Shown here: in pieces, positions 8,388 through 15,420 of the stretch | Position numbering within the stretch: position 1 is the first letter of the stretch | How the letters are laid out: every line of letters starts with the position of its first letter | From: an uncultured bacterium | GTDB lineage: Bacteria; JAAXHH01 | Reading direction: 5' to 3' | Assembly (NCBI GenBank): GCA_913051705.1 | Contig: CAJXCW010000004.1 | Coordinates: 1-53,202, forward strand | Length of the DNA: 53,202 nt | Made by a program: the position numbers and the translations under genes | Notes under the pieces: generated by a model | Told to the model about the DNA's origin: nothing | Seen by the model: only the letters and a program-made list of their open reading frames with translations | Database searches by the model: none

Positions 8388-8415
8388 ATAGGTGCACGGC
8401 ACGCCGTGTACCTAC
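8388..8415. repeat. 28-nt palindrome, GTAG/CTAC type, copy 1
   Basis: Two 13-nt arms around a 2-nt centre; the core is ACGGCACGCCGT. On the minus strand it opens with GTAGG and closes with CCTAT. It lies between the class V aminotransferase stop and the start of the SelA-like gene. A second 28-nt element with the same core lies at 42437-42464. Confidence 0.75.
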
Positions 8416-8423
8416 TATGGGAA

Positions 8424-9575
8424 TTAATCGGAGGCCAATACATGCAGCACCCGGTTCACATCTTCTAAACGATTGTACAAATGGGGCGAAAAACGGACCA
8501 CATCGCCCCTCAGGGCGACTCTGACGTTGGCATCTTTCAATTTCTGTGCGATATCGGCGGCCTCCTGACCGGGGAAACGGGCCGTCACAATGGCCGAGCG
8601 CTCATTCGGGTTGCGAGGAGAGGTCACGTCCGCGCCGAGGGTTTCCAGCCCGACTATAATCGCGTCTGCCAGAGATTGATTATACGTGAATATACGATCG
8701 ATGCCAATATCAACCAGGTAGTCTATCGATTTGGTCAGACCGACCGCGCATCCGTAGGCCATCGTGCTGAATTCGAAACGAGATGCGTTATCCGCATAGG
8801 TCAGATGATCAGCCCTGATGTCCCACATATCGGCATGACTGCGGAATCCGACCAGGCCGGGGTCGAGTGACGTTTGAAGAGGCGGCGCCAGATACATGGC
8901 CGCGGCCCCGAATGGCCCGCACAACCATTTATACGCCCCGGTAACGATGGCGTCAACCCCCATGCCCGGCGCATCGATGGGTACAGCACCGGCGGATTGC
9001 GTCGCATCAACCACCAGCAGGGCGCCGTGTTGATGCGCCAGTTCGGCATAGGCTGACAGGTCGTATCGCTGCCCGCTGCGAAATTCGACATGGGACAGAC
9101 AGACCACGGCGGTCTGATCGTCGATCAGATTGGCCAGTTCATCCGGATCAACATACCCATCATGCGCCTTTGCCAGACGAATCTCACAGCCTGTAAGTCT
9201 GGCCACCCGGCTCCAGGGATACACCGCCGCTGGAAAAGTGATATCGGCCCCGCTGACCACGTTGGCATCGGGGCCCGGCATCACGGCCCAGGCCAGCGAA
9301 CTGAGTAACTCCGTTGCACTGGAGCCGACGGCGATATCGGGCGGCGTGGCGTGAAATAATCTGGCGGCGGCCTGATGCAAATCATCGAAGACGGCATCCT
9401 CCGCGGCCTCATTAAAGTTATTGCTGCCGTTCTCGGCTACATCCTTGTACCAGGCTGTGATCACCCGCTCCGTATCCCGGCACATCAACGCCACATTGGC
9501 CGCATTGATATAGGTGCAGGTGCGGGTAGCAGGAAAATCGTCGAGATCAACCAGTGGCTTGTCGTCTTTGGACAT
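8424..9575 (-). CDS. Class V aminotransferase (NifS/isopenicillin-epimerase-like)
   Basis: A 383-residue PLP enzyme of the cysteine-desulfurase-like superfamily. Seen are GSSATELLSSLAW (phosphate binding), LSHVEFRSGQRYDL, Asp of VVDATQSAGAVP (PLP ring) and Lys of GAYKWLCGPFG (Schiff base). The cysteine-containing loop of true desulfurases is not recognisable, so a role in amino acid or amine conversion is more likely than sulfur transfer. I prefer the start at 9575 (CAGGA upstream) over 9617. It heads the left part of the minus-strand PLP block, and the restriction-modification module begins immediately upstream on the other strand. Confidence 0.85.
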   Translation of the reverse strand: MSKDDKPLVDLDDFPATRTCTYINAANVALMCRDTERVITAWYKDVAENGSNNFNEAAEDAVFDDLHQAAARLFHATPPDIAVGSSATELLSSLAWAVMPGPDANVVSGADITFPAAVYPWSRVARLTGCEIRLAKAHDGYVDPDELANLIDDQTAVVCLSHVEFRSGQRYDLSAYAELAHQHGALLVVDATQSAGAVPIDAPGMGVDAIVTGAYKWLCGPFGAAAMYLAPPLQTSLDPGLVGFRSHADMWDIRADHLTYADNASRFEFSTMAYGCAVGLTKSIDYLVDIGIDRIFTYNQSLADAIIVGLETLGADVTSPRNPNERSAIVTARFPGQEAADIAQKLKDANVRVALRGDVVRFSPHLYNRLEDVNRVLHVLASD

Positions 9576-9690
9576 AAAAATCCTGATTTTATTGAGGGTT
9601 AAACTGCTTGACTCCATTAGGATGAGAACATAATTAGTGTTATGAGATCAGAGGTTGTCAACCTACTTTAGAGTGCTGCAGAAAGAATAA

Positions 9691-10875
9691 ATGAGAACCA
9701 CGATTAAAACCCTATCAGGATCAGCTACTGATCTATCTATGATCGCCGATGAGACGGTAGACTTAGTCGTCACCTCACCGCCTTATCCTATGATCAAAAT
9801 GTGGGACGATGTGTTTATCAGCATGGATTCAAGTATCCGCTCTGCACTGGAGCATGATGAGGGCCTATCCGCTTTTGAGCGTATGCACCAAATACTGGAC
9901 GCTGTATGGGAGGAAGTATTCCGGGTGCTTGAGCCTGGAGGGATCATCTGTGTCAATATCGGCGATGCAACGCGAACGATACATGGCGAATACAGGTTGT
10001 ATTCGAATCATGCACGTATTCTAACGACCTTCATGCGTCTGGGATTCGTCACATTGCCGGATATCTTATGGCGAAAACCGACCAACGCGCCCAATAAATT
10101 TATGGGCTCCGGGATGTTACCCGCCGGGGCTTATGTCACCTATGAACATGAGTACATTCTCGTAGCCCGCAAAGGCGCCCGGCGTATTTTTCAAACAAAG
10201 GATGAAAAACAAGTAAGACGTCAGAGCGCCTTCTTCTGGGAAGAACGAAACCATTGGTTCTCTGATGTATGGACTGATCTTAGAGGGACGAAACAAAAAC
10301 TCCAAAATAAAGATATTCAACGACGCTCAGCAGCTTTTCCTCTTGAATTAGCCTATCGGCTTATCAATATGTTCTCCGTCAAACAAGACATCGTACTCGA
10401 TCCATTTTTAGGCACAGGGACTACCTTAGCTGCGGCAACGGCGTCAGGCAGGCATGGGCTCGGAGTCGAAATAGATGAGCAGTTTTTTAACACGGCCTGC
10501 GAATTGCCTCAGGCAGGAATTGAGACATTTAATCAATATAACATGGAGCGACTGAACAGGCATGTGTCGTTTATTGCTCAACGTACACAAGAGGGAAAAT
10601 CTACAAAGCATACCAATACCCATTATGGCTTTCCTGTTGTAACAAAACAGGAAACAGAATTGATCATACATGAGCTAACTTCTATTGAATGTAAAAACAG
10701 GGGAGAATTCGATGTCATATATTCGAACGAACCTCAAAGAGGCTATTCAAAAAAATGGCCTGGGGAAAATTCAGATGAAGATAAAGTAGATAGTGATTCT
10801 AATTGGTCAAAAGAAGAAGTGATCTATTCAAGTAGTTCAGAAAAAATTCCTCCCCAAACTCAATTACCGCTTTGA
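9691..10875 (+). CDS. DNA methyltransferase, beta-class N4-cytosine type (M.MjaI-like)
   Basis: A 394-residue modification enzyme of a type II restriction-modification system. Motif IV is TSPPYP (SPPY at residues 29-32), the form usual for N4-cytosine methylation, and the SAM-binding motif DPFLGTGTT (237-245) follows it, giving the beta-class order. The neighbouring nuclease is of the MjaI family, which recognises CTAG, so that target is inferred. The last 90 residues (from about 300) are hydrophilic, AT-rich and without recognised motifs. It converges on the nuclease with a 12-base overlap of 3' ends. Its composition is richer in A/T than the flanking operons, which supports recent acquisition. 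Confidence 0.88.
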   Translation: MRTTIKTLSGSATDLSMIADETVDLVVTSPPYPMIKMWDDVFISMDSSIRSALEHDEGLSAFERMHQILDAVWEEVFRVLEPGGIICVNIGDATRTIHGEYRLYSNHARILTTFMRLGFVTLPDILWRKPTNAPNKFMGSGMLPAGAYVTYEHEYILVARKGARRIFQTKDEKQVRRQSAFFWEERNHWFSDVWTDLRGTKQKLQNKDIQRRSAAFPLELAYRLINMFSVKQDIVLDPFLGTGTTLAAATASGRHGLGVEIDEQFFNTACELPQAGIETFNQYNMERLNRHVSFIAQRTQEGKSTKHTNTHYGFPVVTKQETELIIHELTSIECKNRGEFDVIYSNEPQRGYSKKWPGENSDEDKVDSDSNWSKEEVIYSSSSEKIPPQTQLPL

Positions 10876-11474
10876 TACCAAAAATGGTCTATTATTGAAA
10901 ATCATATTCAAATGTGATACCATCTGATTTTTTTCATAATAGATAATTTCAGCTTCTATCTTTTCTATTAACATATCTTTTGTCTTATAAGTGATCGGTT
11001 TAATCGATATCGGTCTTTCTCCAATATAGCTGTCAATTCCACGCGATTCCACCTCTGGTGTCGCAAGACGATATTCGGCATGCTGTTCGGAAGCAATTTT
11101 CATCAATATTACTTCCTGAAAGCGAAGACCAAGGAAGGTGTTAGCTAATACAAGATCTTCCACCCATTCCCGAACCATATCTTGATCAATTTTTTCAATA
11201 GCATCTTTTAACTTGAGTATCATATCAAAAACAAGGTCAGAAACCCTATCTATTGCTTGAGGCTTCTTTTCAAAATACCACGATTCCCATTCTACATATT
11301 TTTCCCTTTAAATTCCTGTATGAGTTCTGTCATTTGGCCAACAATTTTTGGGCGAGTACCCTGTGCATTCCGATTCGCCAGATTAATTAACTGAGTCGTG
11401 TATTTGGGAAACTCTTTTGTGCGCCCAATAACTTCATAGGCTAATTCATCATTTTTTAGTTTAACGCGTTTCAT
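10864..11474 (-). pseudogene. MjaI-family type II restriction endonuclease, frameshifted
   Basis: The N-terminal frame (ATG 11474, GTG 11480 possible) encodes FPKYTTQLINLANRNAQGTR and ends at TAG just after FKGKNM. The continuation lies in another frame: YVEWESWYFEKKPQAID, then MVREWVEDLVLANTFLGLRF, YRLATPEVESRGIDSYIG and SIKPITYK, ending at 10864. Both parts match the MjaI endonuclease family (Pfam RE_MjaI, recognition CTAG, from memory). The shift falls in a run of five A (minus strand, about 11300); a sixth A would restore one protein FKGKKYVEWESW of about 200 residues. So the nuclease is inactivated, is switched by slippage, or the base is missing from the assembly. Its cognate methylase is intact. 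Confidence 0.85.
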
Positions 11475-11592
11475 GTCCACTCAGTTATTATTTGAATTAC
11501 CTATTGTGTTATTGGTTAGCCAAATATAAGAACAGACCAGCCCATACGTCCACCTTACCCTCGAATGTAAAATGCTCCTGGTTTTACCTTTC

Positions 11593-11748
11593 TTACCCTC
11601 CGTAAAACACCTTTTCACTCAGATCCAGTAGCCAGAGTATCGCCTCATCCGCCCGTCCTTCAGGTTCCTGGCTCACCCCGGTGCCGATCACTTCTCCAAT
11701 GAAAATCTGTCCTCCTGAGAAAGTTACATGGACATGATCTGGACGATA
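11593..11748 (-). pseudogene. Unassigned gene remnant (about 51 codons)
   Basis: An open stretch with coding character and no start codon: PDHVHVTFSGGQIFIGEV, then EGRADEAILWLLDLSEKVFYGG and a stop. It is bounded upstream by a TGA. It lies between the restriction module and the class I/II aminotransferase, in the same direction as the latter. It could be the 3' scar of a gene lost when the restriction genes arrived. I do not recognise the family. Confidence 0.35.
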
Positions 11749-11765
11749 TCACTAATCCGCAATCC

Positions 11766-12929
11766 TTATGCTCCCGCCGCCGTGCTGGATCCTTCTTCCG
11801 CCGCGACCTGTCGCAGGAAATCGGCGATGCGTTCCAACCCCGGGTTCAGATAATCAGGCGGTAGGCCGTAGCTGATCCGAATATGATTCGGCACACCGAA
11901 GTAATCGCCGGGGCCGATGAGCACGGATTTTTCCCGGATCAGACGATTGACCAGTGTGACGGAATCCATATTCAAATTGTATCGGACTAACGAGATCGCC
12001 GACGCTTGTGGAGATACCAAACCGAGGATATCTTCGTTCTCTTTCAACCAGGGTTCGTAATTGGTCCAGCCGTTACGGATATACCGCCGCGTCCGCGCAA
12101 AAATCTGTTCACGCACGTCGGGTCGAAGCGCCAGCGGCGCGAGATGATGATTGGATAAGATGGCGGTACTGAGCGTAAGGTATTCATGCCGCGTCCATAA
12201 TTGGCTGATCAGATCTGTAGGTCCGACCAGCCAGCCCACACGCAGCCCCGGCAGGCCATACGATTTGGACATGCTGCCCGCCGAAATCACCCGATCATGA
12301 CGACCGTAAAATGTCGACGTGACGTCATCGGTTTCGCGCTCCGCCCCCGCATAGATCTCATCCGCCAGCAGATAGGCGCCGCTGTGCTCGACAGCCTGAA
12401 GGACGGCGTCCATCTCCACTTCCGTCAGAATCTGCCCGGTCGGGTTATTCGGATTGCACAGGGTGATCAATTTTGTTTGATCTGTCACCGCAGCATTCAT
12501 CTCATCTATGTTCAACGCCCATCGGCGATCCGGATCGAGAGAAAATGTCTTTCGCGTCGCCCCCAGATTCTGAGCAATCCCCCAGCCCTGGAGGTAATTA
12601 GGCACCTGTATCGCCACCTCATCCCCTGGTTGTAACAGGGTTTGATACGTGATATAATTGGCTTCGATACACCCAATGGTGACCAACACATTATCGGACG
12701 TAGCCCCTGGATAATACTGCGCGATGGCTTCACGGAGTTGCGGCGAACCGTTAGCCCAGCCGTAACCAAGTTCCGTTTCCAGCATGTGATCCATCAAATC
12801 GGGATCATACGCCAGCAACTCTTTCAGCTTCATGGGATGCGCGCCGCTCTCGGACAGGTTGTATTCGACCACCTGCTCCCAATCCGACATAATCCGTTCC
12901 AGATCGAACGGCTGGAAAGCCTGTGACAT
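11766..12929 (-). CDS. Class I/II aminotransferase (fold type I)
   Basis: A 387-residue PLP aminotransferase. Seen are YGWANGSPQLREAIA, TLCNPNNPTGQ (NPNNPTG), LLADEIYAGAE (Asp and Tyr binding PLP), Lys of SAGSMSKSYGLPGLRVGW and the carboxylate-binding Arg in HIRISYG. The start at 12929 is fixed by AAGGAGG six bases upstream; other in-frame ATGs at 12935 and 12953 are badly spaced. It lies in the same direction as, and 36 bases after, the ornithine-cyclodeaminase-like gene, with a palindrome between them. Substrate unknown. Confidence 0.9.
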   Translation of the reverse strand: MSQAFQPFDLERIMSDWEQVVEYNLSESGAHPMKLKELLAYDPDLMDHMLETELGYGWANGSPQLREAIAQYYPGATSDNVLVTIGCIEANYITYQTLLQPGDEVAIQVPNYLQGWGIAQNLGATRKTFSLDPDRRWALNIDEMNAAVTDQTKLITLCNPNNPTGQILTEVEMDAVLQAVEHSGAYLLADEIYAGAERETDDVTSTFYGRHDRVISAGSMSKSYGLPGLRVGWLVGPTDLISQLWTRHEYLTLSTAILSNHHLAPLALRPDVREQIFARTRRYIRNGWTNYEPWLKENEDILGLVSPQASAISLVRYNLNMDSVTLVNRLIREKSVLIGPGDYFGVPNHIRISYGLPPDYLNPGLERIADFLRQVAAEEGSSTAAGA

Positions 12930-12943
12930 GTGCATCCTCCTTA

Positions 12944-12969
12944 GTAGATGCAAGATCTTGCATCTCTAC
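12944..12969. repeat. Palindrome with GTAG/CTAC ends, copy 3
   Basis: It contains the perfect 20-bp palindrome AGATGCAAGATCTTGCATCT (12946-12965) flanked by GTAG and CTAC. The TAG stop of the ornithine-cyclodeaminase-like gene (12966-12968, minus strand) is part of the terminal CTAC. The core differs from the copies at 8388 and 42437 but the ends match. Confidence 0.7.
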
Positions 12970-13913
12970 TTGACTGCGTGGTATACCGCTTTTGAAATCT
13001 GGATATCCTGGACGGCTACGCCGGTCAGGTCGGTGATAGTGGTCTGATCATCCGACGTGCGACCAAGCGATGGATCTGCAATCACGTTGCCGAGTTCGAT
13101 CACGCGGTCCGGCGTAATGGCGCCGGCTTCGGTTGCCCGGGCAATCTCGCCGCGAGACGCGCTCTGCGGTATGCTGTCTACGACAATCACATCTGCATTG
13201 GCCAGGATAGCCGGATCGAGCTCAATTTTATCCGGCGTGTCGGAACCCATCGCAGTAATATGCGTGCCCGGCTTGATCTGACCGGCCCGCAACAGCGGCT
13301 CTTTGGACGGTGTGGACATCACGATAAAGTTGCTGGCAGCGGCGACTGCGCCCGGATCGGTCGTCGTCTCAACCGAATACCCCTGCGCTTCCATGTCGCT
13401 CTTATAGGAAGACATACTCTCTTCGGAACGTCCCCAGGCGATGATATCCGTGCAGTCGACAATACCCTTGAGATATTCAATCTGCATGCGGCCCTGCACA
13501 CCGGTGCCGAAGACGCCTATTCGATTTACGTTTTTCGGCGCCATGTATTTCGCAGCCACCGCACCGGCTGCTGCCGTACGCACGTTGGTAAGATAGCCCT
13601 GGTCGAGCAGAAAAGCGATCGGCTCCCCCGTCTTCTGACTGAAAATAAGCATCATGCCCTGAATACGAGGTATGCCCAGTAAAGGATTGTCGGCGAATCC
13701 GGAGGCCAGCTTGATGACGTAATAATCGTCCCCGTTGATGGCACCATACTTGATATGCACATCTCCGGGCGGATCTTCGAAGATTAACTCACCCACAGGC
13801 GGCACCTGTACCTTGCCCTGAGAGTAAGCGACAAATCCATCTTCAATATCCTGAATAACTTCAATACCTTTTACAGCTTCTTTGATACGATCCAATTCAA
13901 CGACGAGCGGCAT
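12966..13913 (-). CDS. Ornithine cyclodeaminase / mu-crystallin family protein
   Basis: A 315-residue NAD(P)-binding protein. Seen are the N-terminal PPVGELIFEDP, Lys of YYVIKLASGF, Arg of YLTNVRTAAAGAVAAKY and the Rossmann motif GVFGTGVQGRMQ. The family includes ornithine cyclodeaminase, L-alanine dehydrogenase, ketimine reductase and lysine cyclodeaminase; which it is cannot be told here. The start at 13913 is chosen because AAGGAG lies seven bases upstream; the ATG at 13919 is too close to it. Probably the first gene of the amino-acid block running down to 5233. Confidence 0.9.
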   Translation of the reverse strand: MPLVVELDRIKEAVKGIEVIQDIEDGFVAYSQGKVQVPPVGELIFEDPPGDVHIKYGAINGDDYYVIKLASGFADNPLLGIPRIQGMMLIFSQKTGEPIAFLLDQGYLTNVRTAAAGAVAAKYMAPKNVNRIGVFGTGVQGRMQIEYLKGIVDCTDIIAWGRSEESMSSYKSDMEAQGYSVETTTDPGAVAAASNFIVMSTPSKEPLLRAGQIKPGTHITAMGSDTPDKIELDPAILANADVIVVDSIPQSASRGEIARATEAGAITPDRVIELGNVIADPSLGRTSDDQTTITDLTGVAVQDIQISKAVYHAVK

Positions 13914-14088
13914 GATCATGCTCCTTCTGGCAAGAATGAACAAATTGCAAATGGGTAAATGGCAGAATGATTAGTAATAAATATATCAGTGAAATATGAA
14001 GTTTGATAAGTGGTCATTCTAATGATAAGAAACGATAAAGTCAATTAAAACAAAGCACAAAACACAAAGTGTAAAACGCATATAATAA

Positions 14089-14117
14089 TTGACAAAACGA
14101 CCTTTGCATCGCACAAT
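14089..14117 (+). promoter_or_regulatory. Candidate sigma-70-type promoter for the ABC ATPase gene
   Basis: A perfect TTGACA at 14089-14094 is followed after 17 bases by CACAAT (14112-14117, four of six -10 matches). It lies about 45 bases before the start codon. The rest of the gap 13914-14162 is AT-rich with no other clear signal. Confidence 0.45.
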
Positions 14118-14162
14118 ACAGGCATCCCGTTAAAAAACGTAATCTATTGGAGGAACATGCGT

Positions 14163-15266
14163 ATGGCGGACGTCGTATTAAAAAATGTAAACAAGGTCTT
14201 TGAGAAATCCGTGCCGGCCGTCCGGAATTTTAATCTGAAAATTAAAGACCGGGAATTTGTCGTGCTGGTCGGCCCGTCCGGGTGTGGGAAGTCAACCACC
14301 CTGCGTATGATTGCCGGGTTGGAAGAAATCACCGATGGTGAGATTCATATCGACGACCGTCTCGTCAACGACGTACCGCCGAAAGACCGGGATATTGCGA
14401 TGGTATTTCAGAATTACGCGTTGTACCCGCATATGACGGTTTACGATAACATGGCCTTCGGACTCAAACTGCGAAAATATCCGAAAGCAGAGATCGAAGC
14501 GCGCGTCAACGAAGCCGCCGGTATTCTCAGTATCGGTCATCTGCTGTCACGTAAGCCGAAAGCGCTGTCCGGCGGTGAACGCCAACGCGTGGCCGTAGGC
14601 CGCGCCATCGTACGGAAGCCCAAGGTGTTTCTGTTCGACGAACCACTTTCCAACCTGGACGCCAAATTGCGCGTCCAGATGCGTACGGAAATCAGCAAGC
14701 TGCATAATAGTCTTGACGCCACCATGATTTATGTCACACACGATCAGGTGGAAGCGATGACGATGGGCGATCGAATCGCGGTGATGAAAGATGGTGAGTT
14801 GCTTCAGGTCTCCGATCCCATTCATCTGTATGAAAACCCGATTAATAAGTTCGTTGCCGGATTTATCGGCAGCCCGGGCATGAATTTTATGGAAGGAAGA
14901 ATTGTAGCGCACGAAGGCAAACTGGTATTCAACGAAGGACATCTGCTTCTAATCATCCCCGAAGAGATGCAGGAGGTGATGACCGCGTTTCAGGACCAGG
15001 AGGTAACCTTCGGTATTCGACCGGAAGATGTCGCAGCAGAGGGCACGGTCAAGGACTGGTCCACCGTGCAGGCTATCACCGCCACGGTGGAGGTGGTGGA
15101 ACCGATGGGCAGTGAGACGTTCCTCTACCTGACTACCGGAAAACATCCATTCATCGCCAAAGTAGATGCCCATGTGGAACTGAAAATCAATGCGGAAGTG
15201 CCGCTGATCGTCAATATGGCCAGGGCGCATTTTTTCCGAAAGGATGATGAAACGACGATCGTATAG
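14163..15266 (+). CDS. ABC transporter ATP-binding protein, sugar type (MalK/UgpC/MsmK-like)
   Basis: A 367-residue ATPase that would energise import of sugars, oligosaccharides or glycerol phosphate at the inner face of the membrane. Seen are Walker A GPSGCGKST, Q-loop MVFQNYALYPHM, signature LSGGERQRV, Walker B VFLFDEPLSNLDA and switch His VTHDQVEAM. A C-terminal TOBE/OB domain of about 120 residues follows, including FGIRPEDV. The ATG at 14163 gives the usual MADVVLKNV start and nine bases from GGAGG. No permease or binding-protein genes lie beside it, so it probably serves several transporters, as MsmK does. Confidence 0.92.
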   Translation: MADVVLKNVNKVFEKSVPAVRNFNLKIKDREFVVLVGPSGCGKSTTLRMIAGLEEITDGEIHIDDRLVNDVPPKDRDIAMVFQNYALYPHMTVYDNMAFGLKLRKYPKAEIEARVNEAAGILSIGHLLSRKPKALSGGERQRVAVGRAIVRKPKVFLFDEPLSNLDAKLRVQMRTEISKLHNSLDATMIYVTHDQVEAMTMGDRIAVMKDGELLQVSDPIHLYENPINKFVAGFIGSPGMNFMEGRIVAHEGKLVFNEGHLLLIIPEEMQEVMTAFQDQEVTFGIRPEDVAAEGTVKDWSTVQAITATVEVVEPMGSETFLYLTTGKHPFIAKVDAHVELKINAEVPLIVNMARAHFFRKDDETTIV

Positions 15267-15268
15267 AA

Positions 15269-15403
15269 TTTTTGAATGATGATTTTTGAATGATGATTTT
15301 TTATAGATATATCGAACTGTTTTCTGTAACTTAGCGTATATATTATTCAGGTAAGTGCTTTATTTTCTTCATGTAACATTGTTTTTCAATCATCATTCAA
15401 AAA
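15269..15403. repeat. Tandem and inverted 14-16 bp repeats upstream of lptD
   Basis: TTTTTGAATGATGA occurs twice in tandem (15269 and 15283; 14 bp = 2 x 7). Its reverse complement AATCATCATTCAAAAA lies at 15388-15403, so the 16-bp arms could pair across about 90 bases. The unit sits between the ABC ATPase stop and the lptD start. Confidence 0.6.
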
Positions 15404-15420
15404 TAAACATTCATTTCTCT

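Noticed and set aside
11290-11310. Programmed -1 frameshift in the nuclease
   Set aside because: The A-run is not a canonical slippery heptamer in the zero frame and no downstream stem was found; a simple indel explains it better.
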